In this document: one piece after another, positions 1-6,386 of the stretch
How the letters are laid out: every line of letters begins with the position of its first letter
Position numbering within the stretch: position 1 is the stretch's first letter
IMG/VR virus record: IMGVR_UViG_3300033153_008530
Span: 1 to 64,000 of that record
Length of the DNA: 64,000 nt
Strand: one strand, 5' to 3'
Origin: a virus
Notes under the pieces: generated by a model
Databases searched by the model: none
Told to the model about the DNA's origin: nothing
What the model saw: the letters and a program-made list of their open reading frames with translations, nothing else
Translations under genes and position numbers: made by a program

Positions 1-804
1 AACAATTGTTTTTGTTCCTACGTTTACGTGAGTTGTTTTTACCCAACAAGACACACTTATTGCGGTGTCAATGCCAGTTTTTGTAAATTGAATTTGATCG
101 TCCACACCATCAAAGTTCATTGAGTAATTTGAAACCTTATCTTTATTTGTATTCTCAGGCATTAAAATTTGAGGCGTTTGATAAGTTGAATTATCTCCCA
201 TTCTATACCATGCAACTAAATTACTTACGCTTTCTAAGTTAGCGGGTTCTCCATTCTTACGTAAATATGATGAACTAACTAATGCGTCAAAAATAGATAC
301 CTCATCCATTAGTCCATTAAAATAATAACTGGAACCACCAACCATTTGATAACCTAATTGTAAAGGACTATTACTTTCAATAAATAATTCTGGGCCAATT
401 GAATTACTTGCCTCAGTTGAACCATCAAGAATAATTGATATTTGAGTATTCTGATTAATTGTGCCTAATACATGATGCCATTGATTGTCTTTTATATTAG
501 TTGTTCCTGTTGCTGTATATGTAACAATCCCATTTAATGTAACTAAGAATCTTAATACATTACCTGATATATACAATTGATAACCATATAGATTAACTGC
601 ATTATTTCTTTTACTTATCAACATCATTGTAGTTGCTGAATTTGTTTTAAACCAACATGAGACACTGATATTGGATGTAATTTGTAAATCACTTCCATTA
701 CTACAATCAATGTAATCATCTATACCATCAAATGATATAGATTTAGTATTCAGTAAAGGATCTGAAACAAGTCCATTCATATATCCAAAAGGTAATGGCT
801 TCAT
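1..804 (-). CDS. LamG-domain tail fibre/adhesin-like protein (3' end outside window)
   Basis: Open for 268 codons from the ATG at 804-802 to the left edge without a stop, so the C-terminus is missing. Two concanavalin/LamG-like repeats are visible: each begins with a FDGIDDYI- or FDGVDDQI-type strand followed by an ISVSCW strand, and there is a WHHVLGTI strand in the first. The N-terminus (MKPLPFGYM) matches that of the protein at 1090-3210 (MKTLPFGYM), so the two are paralogues. LamG folds bind glycans or proteins; a receptor-binding or virion decoration role is inferred. It sits last in view in a minus-strand cluster of fibre-like genes. Confidence 0.75.
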   Translation of the reverse strand, partial: MKPLPFGYMNGLVSDPLLNTKSISFDGIDDYIDCSNGSDLQITSNISVSCWFKTNSATTMMLISKRNNAVNLYGYQLYISGNVLRFLVTLNGIVTYTATGTTNIKDNQWHHVLGTINQNTQISIILDGSTEASNSIGPELFIESNSPLQLGYQMVGGSSYYFNGLMDEVSIFDALVSSSYLRKNGEPANLESVSNLVAWYRMGDNSTYQTPQILMPENTNKDKVSNYSMNFDGVDDQIQFTKTGIDTAISVSCWVKTTHVNVGTKTIV

Positions 805-808
805 ATTT

Positions 809-1063
809 TTAAGGTGTTATCTCTTCTGACCATTCAGGCGTAGCCATTAAAGTTATTGTTTGTTCATGATCTAGTATTTCACTAGGAACTACAACGCCCG
901 TGTTTATAAAAGTAGGCACTGATCCTTCAGGATACTTGATTACAAATAGTGTGTCGTCTAAACTTCTTCTACAAGTAAGTCCACTAGATTGTGCTACTTG
1001 TGAGAAATCTACATTTTGCATGTCGGTTGCTATATCACATATAGCATAAGTTAAATGATTCAT
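809..1063 (-). CDS. Small hypothetical protein between two LamG genes
   Basis: 84 residues, starting MNHLTYAICD. No recognised domain, no membrane segment and no signal peptide. It lies 4 bp upstream of the partial LamG gene and 26 bp after the 706-residue LamG gene, on the same strand, so it is very likely co-transcribed with the fibre cluster. It could be a fibre accessory protein or chaperone; that is context only. It reads as a clean ORF with a mixed composition and TAA stop. Confidence 0.6.
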   Translation of the reverse strand: MNHLTYAICDIATDMQNVDFSQVAQSSGLTCRRSLDDTLFVIKYPEGSVPTFINTGVVVPSEILDHEQTITLMATPEWSEEITP

Positions 1064-1089
1064 ATTTTCTATTTTTATTTACTTAATGT

Positions 1090-3210
1090 TTAAACTGGTG
1101 TATCTTCTTTTCTATCAGCTTCTTCCATATTATAACTTACTATATTACTGTTACTATTAGGTGCTTCTCCTACTCTATAAGTAGCTACAGTATTCTGACT
1201 TAAAGCGTTATTAGCACCATTAGGACTAAAACCGCTTAAATTAAAATTACCACTACCAGCTCCTCCAAAAGATGCTACTGCATCAGCACTCCCTATTTGA
1301 TCTGGTAAATCCCAATTTGATCCAACTGTATTGTATATAGCTTTATCTGCTCTCCAATATGCCACTGGACTATATGTAGATTCATCTACAGGTTCACCTA
1401 AGTTGAATAAAGCAACAGCATTTGAAGATTGATCAGTATTATATATTGCTGCAGTTGCGTGATTTCCTCTACATATAGAAGTTACACCATTACTCATTAT
1501 ACCTGATGTTGTTTGTATATTGTCTATACTTAAACTTCCTATAGTGTTAGTGTTTTCTAAATCACCATCTACATATATTTTTAAATCTCCACCATCATAG
1601 ACACCTAAAATATGATGCCAACCATCTTGAGTATTTGTAGTACCTGTTACTGTGTAGGCAGTTCCTCCACTTCTTATAACAAAAGAAGGTGTTGAACTAC
1701 TTTGTAATAAAGAATAATCTTGAGTGGTTTGGTTGTCACCTTTAACAAATAAATATGAACTTCCACCGCTTTCATAATTATTATACACCCAATAACTAAT
1801 AGATAATGGAGCTGCTGTTATTTGTAATGATGCTGGATTCCCGCTAATAGCTATATTTGCCCCAGTAATTAAAGCAGAACCAAATGAATAATTACCCACT
1901 TTATTTACGTTCTTTTGTTCAGTGCAAAAGAAAGGACCATCATGTAAACGTGATTCATCACCTAATTTCCACCAATTATCTGGATTTAAGTCTGTAAGAT
2001 CAGGTGGAGTACCTCCCCCATAAATCTCTGCAATATTAGCTATTTGATTACTTTTCCATATCGCTAATCCAGACATTAATCCTTCAAAACCATAATAATT
2101 AGGCGCACCATTTGAATAGGTACCTATACTACTCCATGCATATGTAGGATTTAACGATGAATCAATATTACCTGCAAATGTTATAGCTTGTGGAGCACCA
2201 TTTATATAACATTTAAGTCTACCAGCATTCTGTGTAGCTGGATCTCCATCTATAAATGTTCCATCGTAAAAGAAAGTTATATTATACCAATCATCAAGGG
2301 GAAAACCAGAACCAACAGCGAAATCTACTATTCCATTGTTACCAGCACCACTACTAAAGTATATATCAGCTCCAATTAAAGCAACAAAAAAGTCATTACT
2401 ACCTCCTTCACAAAAATATAATCCTTTCCATCCTAAATCATTCTTTTTAGTTATCCATATAGAAAATGTAAGTTTTGTAGTTGCAGGAGGAATTATATCT
2501 AAAGCAGCATTGGGTAATACAAAAGTAGTTCCTACACTATCAAAATACATAGAATAATTTTGAGATTTATCTTTATTAGCTTCTGCTGGTAATAACCATT
2601 GCTTTCTTAAAAATCTTCCATTATCCCCCATTCTATACCACACAATAGGCGGTGTTGTCATTGAATTTAAATCCGCAGTTGTATCAGCACTAGTAGTTAA
2701 TTCATAATCAAAAAACGCTAATTCATCTAATTTTCCAGCAAAAGGATATGGAGTTCCTGTTTTACGTTTTCCTATATAAAGTGGATTTGATCCAGGCGTA
2801 AGTGTAGTAGGAGTATTAGTACTTGTATAAACAGTTGTTCCAAGATTATCTGTTTGATGAAATGTAACACTACTTCCTTGATCTACTATTATAGCAACGT
2901 GAACCCATTTACCTGTTATTATAGGTGGTACAGATGACATAGTAATAGCTGGTCCAACATACATATACCAGCCTGATCCACCAGAAGAATAAAGTTCAAA
3001 AGTAACATTTAGTGCTTCAGAAAAAATAAATGATGTTATTGAAGCTGGCATATAATACCACAAGCTTATAGAGAATTCAGTTGATGCTGCTATTGTAGAA
3101 ATAGGAGAATCTGAAACTAACATATATTCATCTACACCATCAAACTCCATAGAATAGACATTCTCTAGACCTGCAGCAGCAGTCATATATCCAAAAGGAA
3201 GCGTTTTCAT
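1090..3210 (-). CDS. Triple LamG-domain tail fibre/adhesin-like protein
   Basis: 706 residues. Three LamG/concanavalin-like repeats can be followed, at roughly residues 20-180, 215-410 and 440-600. Each opens with a FDGVDEYM-like or FGSALI strand, has an S[IL]S[LIY]W strand, and a W[VHY]H-type strand further on (WVHVAII, WHHILGVYDGG). Conserved W-Y/K-[RL]-[MG]-D linkers (WYRMGDN, WWKLGDE) join the repeats. The start overlaps the stop of the upstream gene by one base (TAATG), so it is translationally coupled. Likely a receptor-binding or capsid/tail decoration protein; the ligand cannot be told from sequence. Confidence 0.8.
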   Translation of the reverse strand: MKTLPFGYMTAAAGLENVYSMEFDGVDEYMLVSDSPISTIAASTEFSISLWYYMPASITSFIFSEALNVTFELYSSGGSGWYMYVGPAITMSSVPPIITGKWVHVAIIVDQGSSVTFHQTDNLGTTVYTSTNTPTTLTPGSNPLYIGKRKTGTPYPFAGKLDELAFFDYELTTSADTTADLNSMTTPPIVWYRMGDNGRFLRKQWLLPAEANKDKSQNYSMYFDSVGTTFVLPNAALDIIPPATTKLTFSIWITKKNDLGWKGLYFCEGGSNDFFVALIGADIYFSSGAGNNGIVDFAVGSGFPLDDWYNITFFYDGTFIDGDPATQNAGRLKCYINGAPQAITFAGNIDSSLNPTYAWSSIGTYSNGAPNYYGFEGLMSGLAIWKSNQIANIAEIYGGGTPPDLTDLNPDNWWKLGDESRLHDGPFFCTEQKNVNKVGNYSFGSALITGANIAISGNPASLQITAAPLSISYWVYNNYESGGSSYLFVKGDNQTTQDYSLLQSSSTPSFVIRSGGTAYTVTGTTNTQDGWHHILGVYDGGDLKIYVDGDLENTNTIGSLSIDNIQTTSGIMSNGVTSICRGNHATAAIYNTDQSSNAVALFNLGEPVDESTYSPVAYWRADKAIYNTVGSNWDLPDQIGSADAVASFGGAGSGNFNLSGFSPNGANNALSQNTVATYRVGEAPNSNSNIVSYNMEEADRKEDTPV

Positions 3211-3695
3211 TAAACGTAATCTTGAGTTATTACACCTCTTATTGTTGTCCCATCATAAACAAGAGTAACAATATCAATTCTATTTGCTATTAATGTGATT
3301 ACTGGAGCAGCACCTGTTGGCCATCCAACTCCAGTCAATGTTGCCACACCATTTGCTGTTGTATTCTGTTTAATATATACAATATTAGTTCCTATAGATA
3401 ACCCAGTAAAATTAATTGTATAAGGACCAGCTCCATCTGGAAGAGTAATACTAAAATAATCTGCTAAAGATAAATTAGCTGTAAAAGTAGTTCCTACAGC
3501 AGGAACAGTAATCAAACTAGATCCTCCAGTTATATCTCTAACTCTTACCAATCTTGTTCTCATTGATGCTTGGGTAGTAGAATGAATATTCCCCACACCC
3601 GTTTGTCCTACCAACAAAAAGTCATTATCCTTTGGGTTACTAATAATCTGTTTGTTTCTAAATAGACCTACAAAGTCTGATATTACATTGCTCAT
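3210..3695 (-). CDS. Virion-type beta-rich protein, hypothetical
   Basis: 161 residues. The first 30 resemble the N-termini of phage tail-appendage proteins (short polar helix, then NDFLLVGQTGVG and a STTQASMRTRLV segment). The rest is glycine/threonine-rich beta sequence such as NFTGLSIGTNIVYI and ANRIDIVTLVYDGTTI, a pattern common in phage fibre or head-decoration proteins. First long gene of the minus-strand fibre operon and coupled to the triple LamG gene. The specific role is unknown. Confidence 0.65.
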   Translation of the reverse strand: MSNVISDFVGLFRNKQIISNPKDNDFLLVGQTGVGNIHSTTQASMRTRLVRVRDITGGSSLITVPAVGTTFTANLSLADYFSITLPDGAGPYTINFTGLSIGTNIVYIKQNTTANGVATLTGVGWPTGAAPVITLIANRIDIVTLVYDGTTIRGVITQDYV

Positions 3696-3730
3696 AATTA
3701 AAATTTTTTATAAATATACATTAAACAAAT

Positions 3731-3940
3731 TCAATTTTGAAATGAAGCCCTAATATCAGCCGCCCACTTTAAAATATACTCATTAACTTCTCTTTCAGTA
3801 TACTCCGTACTTTGAACAAGAGACTCAATCATATCCATAAATTCATTATAGTTAAGATTGCTTCCCTGCATCTCAATTTTATAAATCTTGCCTCCTTGTT
3901 CAAAAGTAAGTCTTGTTATATCAAAGTTTTCTTGCATCAC
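3731..3940 (-). CDS. Small hypothetical protein, start of fibre operon
   Basis: 69 residues, with two adjacent ATG codons at the start (MMQENFD). Sequence such as FEQGGKIYKIEMQGSNLNYNE followed by a helical MDMIESLVQSTEYTEREVNEY suggests a beta hairpin plus helices. No known family recognised. It is the first minus-strand gene left of the divergent region, 35 bp upstream of the next gene. An overlapping plus-strand reading frame over its start looks like a shadow. Confidence 0.6.
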   Translation of the reverse strand: MMQENFDITRLTFEQGGKIYKIEMQGSNLNYNEFMDMIESLVQSTEYTEREVNEYILKWAADIRASFQN

Positions 3941-3956
3941 TTCTATATATAATATA

Positions 3957-3964
3957 CAAAATTA
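3957..3964 (-). promoter_or_regulatory. Possible Bacteroidota-type -7 element in the divergent region
   Basis: Read on the minus strand this is TAATTTTG, which fits the Bacteroides -7 consensus TAnnTTTG. A TTTTG lies further upstream but at about 12 bp rather than the usual spacing of about 19, so the -33 match is poor. It would drive the fibre operon beginning at 3940 with a very short leader. The 59 bp between the divergent genes are almost entirely A and T. Confidence 0.2.
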
Positions 3965-3999
3965 TAAAGTTAAATTCAAAATTTTTCTATATTACATAT

Positions 4000-4188
4000 A
4001 TGAAATTATTACGTTTCTTTCTTATATGGTATTCACAAAACCTGGCTATACCTTTCTGGATCATAGGACACGTACACTTAAGCCTTAATAACTACCATGA
4101 CCTTATAGAAATTACAAGCTCAATAATGATGCATATTGCAGTTGCCGTAGGATTTTATCTTGACTGGACGGACCACAAGAACAACTAA
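4000..4188 (+). CDS. Small membrane protein
   Basis: 62 residues from the ATG at 4000 (MKLLRFFLIWYSQ). I prefer this start over upstream in-frame codons because those would run into the divergent gene at 3940. Two hydrophobic stretches (about residues 4-22 and 38-54) suggest a two-pass inner-membrane protein ending in DWTDHKNN. No family recognised. First plus-strand gene of the early block; unlike its followers it has no CAACTCC motif upstream. Confidence 0.5.
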   Translation: MKLLRFFLIWYSQNLAIPFWIIGHVHLSLNNYHDLIEITSSIMMHIAVAVGFYLDWTDHKNN

Positions 4189-4330
4189 CCTATAGAAAAA
4201 AGTTATGCACGTGAAGATTTAGTGGGTCCCTATGATGAAAAAATATTTTTCAAAAAGTTTTGCCCCACCCCCCATTGTTTTGTGAAGGCAACTCCTTATT
4301 TCAATCAAATAATAACAAAAAACCTCTGCT
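4189..4330 (+). other. Intergenic leader with inverted repeat and C-rich tract
   Basis: No ORF. Contains a perfect 7-bp inverted repeat around ATA (4236-4252, TGAAAAA/TTTTTCA) and, at 4261-4273, a C-rich stretch (TGCCCCACCCCCC) that stands out in this AT-rich genome. The first early motif follows at 4289. Possible terminator/regulator for the preceding gene; function unknown. Confidence 0.4.
4289..4301 (+). promoter_or_regulatory. Early motif copy 1 (CAACTCCTTATTT)
   Basis: First of eight near-identical elements in 4289-6832. It starts 42 bp before the ATG of the membrane-protein gene at 4331. All copies are intergenic and on the same strand. Candidate promoter for the phage's own RNA polymerase (inference from position and repetition). 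Confidence 0.55.
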
Positions 4331-4594
4331 ATGAAAAATAAAGTCTTCTCTCTTCTCTTGTTATCATATGTTATATCATTGATATGTTTGATAACATTCT
4401 TATGTTATGATTACTTCTTTGCTTACAATGTTACATTGTTTATTATGTGTGTACAAGTTCTATTGCTTGGTCTTATATATGCTATTAAGATACGTAAAGA
4501 TAATGAAGTTATAGTACCTGAAGTACTACCACCAACACACATTACACTAGCTGACTGGCATAGGAAGTGGAACAAGAATAGGAAGGCTCAGTAA
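4331..4594 (+). CDS. Small two-helix membrane protein, early region
   Basis: 87 residues. Two long hydrophobic segments (about 5-27 and 31-52) are followed by a soluble tail containing a proline-rich PEVLPPTH stretch and a basic end (WHRKWNKNRKAQ). The topology suggests an inner-membrane protein with a cytoplasmic tail. No family recognised. It is preceded by an early motif and its TAA stop lies inside a terminator hairpin, so it is probably transcribed alone. A host-takeover or superinfection-exclusion role is possible but unproven. Confidence 0.6.
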   Translation: MKNKVFSLLLLSYVISLICLITFLCYDYFFAYNVTLFIMCVQVLLLGLIYAIKIRKDNEVIVPEVLPPTHITLADWHRKWNKNRKAQ

Positions 4595-4608
4595 GCCTTT
4601 CTGTTTTG
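4581..4608 (+). terminator. Intrinsic terminator overlapping a stop codon
   Basis: Stem GGAAGGCT (4581-4588) pairs with AGCCTTTC (4594-4601) with one G-T wobble, loop CAGTA, then TGTTTTG. The TAA stop at 4592-4594 sits in the loop and arm. Confidence 0.6.
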
Positions 4609-4613
4609 TGTTA

Positions 4614-4626
4614 CAACTCCTTGTTA
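4614..4626 (+). promoter_or_regulatory. Early motif copy 2 (CAACTCCTTGTTA)
   Basis: Lies just after the preceding terminator and before a unit without a convincing ORF that ends at the terminator 4783-4811. Its presence ahead of a non-coding unit argues that the motif acts in transcription rather than translation. Confidence 0.5.
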
Positions 4627-4811
4627 ATAGTAGACCTAATTCCTCTTTTATCTCAATGAAGAGATAATTGAACTGATGTGGGAATGGAGGGTAATGGAGG
4701 CATCCATCATATGGAAAAGCAGAGGCTTTCACCTTATTGCTTTGGTGATGTAAGGACCGTAAACAGCTTTAGCAGGCACACTAAGCACCCATTAATTTGG
4801 GTGCTTTTTAC
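4627..4811 (+). ncRNA. Candidate small RNA unit (or micro-ORF)
   Basis: About 180 nt bounded by an early motif and a strong terminator. The only ORF of any size is 25 codons at 4676-4753 (starts MWEWRVMEAS), plus a three-codon ORF at 4656. Two readings remain open: a phage small RNA or a micropeptide gene. No RNA family recognised. Confidence 0.35.
4783..4811 (+). terminator. Intrinsic terminator
   Basis: Perfect 8-bp stem AAGCACCC/GGGTGCTT (4783-4790 with 4799-4806), loop ATTAATTT, followed by TTTA. Confidence 0.75.
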
Positions 4812-4816
4812 TAAAC

Positions 4817-4829
4817 CAACTCCTTATTA
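4817..4829 (+). promoter_or_regulatory. Early motif copy 3 (CAACTCCTTATTA)
   Basis: Starts 37 bp before the ATG at 4854. The whole 37-bp leader closely resembles that of copy 4 (both continue with A/T-rich sequence containing TTAAACTT and end TATT before ATG), suggesting unit duplication. Confidence 0.6.
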
Positions 4830-4853
4830 TACTTAATCTTTAAACTTTATATT

Positions 4854-5006
4854 ATGACGATAGAAAGCACAGCAACTGCAATCATTGATGGTATTATAAC
4901 TACTATCCAGATCCTACGCTATTCTGATGGCAAACGTTCTAAACGTTTTTATCAGAAAGGTAGACTCACTGATGTAATTATCCTTGAACCTGAGAAGCCT
5001 ACATAG
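4854..5006 (+). CDS. 50-residue early protein, hypothetical
   Basis: Begins MTIESTATAIIDGI and has a basic centre (RYSDGKRSKRFYQKGR) followed by a beta-like TDVIILEPE. No family recognised. Supported by its own upstream motif, ATG at the same distance from the motif as the next gene, and a TAG stop placed in the loop of a terminator. The composition could suit nucleic-acid binding, but that is a guess. Confidence 0.55.
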   Translation: MTIESTATAIIDGIITTIQILRYSDGKRSKRFYQKGRLTDVIILEPEKPT

Positions 5007-5018
5007 GCTTCTTTCTTT
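4993..5018 (+). terminator. Intrinsic terminator with stop codon in the loop
   Basis: Perfect 8-bp stem AGAAGCCT/AGGCTTCT (4993-5000 with 5005-5012), loop ACAT, then TTCTTT. The TAG stop at 5004-5006 spans loop and arm. Confidence 0.7.
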
Positions 5019-5031
5019 GCATAATGTAAAA

Positions 5032-5044
5032 CAACTCCTTATTA
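5032..5044 (+). promoter_or_regulatory. Early motif copy 4 (CAACTCCTTATTA)
   Basis: Identical to copy 3 over 13 bp and 37 bp before the ATG at 5069. Confidence 0.6.
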
Positions 5045-5068
5045 TTACTAATCCTTAAACTTAATATT

Positions 5069-5434
5069 ATGGCGTACAAATGTAAAATACCTTTTCGTGT
5101 TAGATATGTAGCACCAAGGAGAGGTAAACTTAAAAGCGAAATGCTTTATTACTGTTATTGGTACAATAATAAAGCATTAATGGTTAGAAGAGACTTAGAT
5201 GATAGTTTACCTCTTCTTAGACTTCCAATCTATCACTTTAAACACTATAAACCCAAATTACCACTATCTGCAGACCAACAAAGAGCACAACGCTTTAAAC
5301 TCAAAAGTACAGGTCATAGAAACATTGTAGAATACAATGAAATCAAACTTGCTGAACACGATAAAAAGTATGGCATTAATAGAGCTCAAAAGATAGCAGA
5401 ATATAATAATAAGGGTAAATCAAGAGAGTCTTAG
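5069..5434 (+). CDS. Basic early protein, hypothetical
   Basis: 121 residues, rich in Lys and Arg, starting MAYKCKIPFRVRYV. The first half alternates basic and aromatic residues (YYCYWYNNKALMVRRDL), resembling a small beta domain. The second half is a long charged helix-like region ending NNKGKSRES. No signature of a known family. Nucleic-acid binding is plausible from charge only. It is a single-gene unit between early motif 4 and a terminator that contains its TAG stop. Confidence 0.6.
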   Translation: MAYKCKIPFRVRYVAPRRGKLKSEMLYYCYWYNNKALMVRRDLDDSLPLLRLPIYHFKHYKPKLPLSADQQRAQRFKLKSTGHRNIVEYNEIKLAEHDKKYGINRAQKIAEYNNKGKSRES

Positions 5435-5449
5435 GGCTCTCTTTTTATT
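5422..5449 (+). terminator. Intrinsic terminator with stop codon in the loop
   Basis: AGAGAGTC (5423-5430) pairs with GGCTCTCT (5435-5442), one wobble, loop TTAG containing the TAG stop (5432-5434), then TTTTATT. Confidence 0.7.
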
Positions 5450-5460
5450 AAAACACAAGA

Positions 5461-5473
5461 CAACTCCCTACTT
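5461..5473 (+). promoter_or_regulatory. Early motif copy 5 (CAACTCCCTACTT)
   Basis: 29 bp before the ATG at 5490, the shortest motif-to-start distance. Diverges from the consensus at two positions (CCC, TAC). Confidence 0.5.
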
Positions 5474-5489
5474 AACCTAAATCAATACT

Positions 5490-5747
5490 ATGGCAACAAA
5501 AATCAAATACAATGTAGTGCACGGTAGACCCGTGGGTAAAGATAGTGAAGGTGCAACCATCTATAAAAACGTGCAAGTTGGCGTGGTTATGGAGAAAGAT
5601 GGCAGGTTCCTGCTTAAACTTAATTATCTGCCAGCTGAAGGAGCCTTGTTCTTCAACTTGTGGAAGCCTAAACCAAAGGCAGAACCAAAACCAGAACCTA
5701 AAGCAGAAGTAATTGCTGATGATGGAGATGATGAAGCACCATTCTAA
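5490..5747 (+). CDS. Small SSB-like protein with an acidic DDEAPF tip
   Basis: 85 residues. Residues 1-57 look like a small beta barrel (KYNVVHGRPVG, VQVGVVMEKDGRFLLKL, ALFFNLWKP). They are followed by a KPKPKAEPKPEPKAE linker and a C-terminal tip DDGDDEAPF. Bacterial SSB proteins end in a very similar acidic DDxxPF-type tip that docks repair and replication partners. Small mobile-element proteins with a beta domain plus such a tip are known. Likely binds single-stranded DNA or mimics the SSB tail (inference). Own motif and own terminator. Confidence 0.5.
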   Translation: MATKIKYNVVHGRPVGKDSEGATIYKNVQVGVVMEKDGRFLLKLNYLPAEGALFFNLWKPKPKAEPKPEPKAEVIADDGDDEAPF

Positions 5748-5753
5748 CAACTT

Positions 5754-5778
5754 GAGCCACTAACGTGGCTCTTTTTTT
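5754..5778 (+). terminator. Intrinsic terminator
   Basis: Perfect 7-bp GC-rich stem GAGCCAC/GTGGCTC, loop TAAC, followed by seven T. It lies just after the TAA stop rather than over it. Confidence 0.85.
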
Positions 5779-5782
5779 AACT

Positions 5783-5795
5783 CAACTCCTCATTT
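5783..5795 (+). promoter_or_regulatory. Early motif copy 6 (CAACTCCTCATTT)
   Basis: Directly after the terminator T-tract and 35 bp before the ATG at 5818. Confidence 0.55.
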
Positions 5796-5817
5796 TATTT
5801 AATTAAAATTAAATAAT

Positions 5818-5964
5818 ATGTATAAATATAGCATAAATGAAGTGATGCATTTCAGTCCTTCAAGGTCATTAGTAATGGGAATACTGAATACATCCAGTAA
5901 ACCCAAAAAGATTAAACTTCCAAGTAGGAAGAAGAGAAAGTTTAACAAAAGAAGGTCTAAATAG
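5818..5964 (+). CDS. 48-residue basic early peptide
   Basis: Begins MYKYSINEVM and ends in a strongly basic tail rich in Lys/Arg from about residue 29 (KPKKIKLPSRKKRK then FNKRRSK). Such a tail suits RNA or DNA binding. No family recognised. Supported by the upstream motif, the motif-ATG spacing like its neighbours, and a TAG stop inside a hairpin. Confidence 0.5.
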   Translation: MYKYSINEVMHFSPSRSLVMGILNTSSKPKKIKLPSRKKRKFNKRRSK

Positions 5965-5972
5965 GCCTTCTT
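5950..5972 (+). terminator. Hairpin over a stop codon, weak terminator
   Basis: AGAAGGTC (5950-5957) pairs with GGCCTTCT (5964-5971), one wobble, loop TAAATA; the TAG stop is at 5962-5964. The T-tract is short (TT then AAAA). Read-through into the next gene, which lacks its own motif, is likely. Confidence 0.45.
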
Positions 5973-5986
5973 AAAATCAATTAACT

Positions 5987-6289
5987 ATGAGTAATATAAA
6001 ATTTAAATTAGACTTCTGGGAACAAAGACAAAAACTACAAGTAACAGTTTGTGAAGAAGAAATATACACAGATAATGATGAAGACTTTACATATGATGAA
6101 CTTATTGCAAACAAACTTCGTCTAGGTTATGTAATAGTATATCAGTATTGGCATGCTGCAGTAGGTCAAGTAACAGTATTTGAACCTCAACGTCTCTTTG
6201 CAGATGAATCACTTCAGAGTGTACTTAATCAAGCACTTGAACCTGAAGATCCACGTGATTATCCAGAACCAACACTTGGTGAAGACTAA
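5987..6289 (+). CDS. Acidic early protein, hypothetical
   Basis: 100 residues, strongly acidic, starting MSNIKFKLDFWEQRQ. Stretches of Asp/Glu occur around residues 20-35 (EEEIYTDNDEDFTYDE) and at the C-terminus (EPEDPRDYPEPTLGED). Small acidic phage proteins are often DNA mimics or inhibitors of host enzymes, but nothing here identifies a target. No early motif precedes it; it probably shares the transcript of the 48-residue gene. A strong terminator follows. Confidence 0.55.
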   Translation: MSNIKFKLDFWEQRQKLQVTVCEEEIYTDNDEDFTYDELIANKLRLGYVIVYQYWHAAVGQVTVFEPQRLFADESLQSVLNQALEPEDPRDYPEPTLGED

Positions 6290-6291
6290 CC

Positions 6292-6316
6292 AAAAGGCCT
6301 TAACGGCCTTTTTTTG
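6292..6316 (+). terminator. Intrinsic terminator
   Basis: AAAAGGCC/GGCCTTTT stem around TTAAC, running into a T-tract (TTTTTTT). Confidence 0.8.
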
Positions 6317-6373
6317 CAACCTTTAGCAGAGTAAGTGACTTAAGAGCAACATTAAGCACATACTTTCTCTTTT

Positions 6374-6386
6374 CAACTCCTCATTT
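6374..6386 (+). promoter_or_regulatory. Early motif copy 7 (CAACTCCTCATTT)
   Basis: Preceded by TCTCTTTT, exactly as copy 8 is. No protein-coding gene follows within its unit. Confidence 0.5.

Noticed and set aside
3888-4088. Plus-strand frame starting opposite the 69-residue gene
   Set aside because: It overlaps the divergent gene and another, better-supported frame (4000-4188); no start signal.
4854-5964. Recoding of TAG as an amino acid, as in some crAss-like phages
   Set aside because: TAG ends several genes inside terminator hairpins and giant ORFs read through with the standard code.
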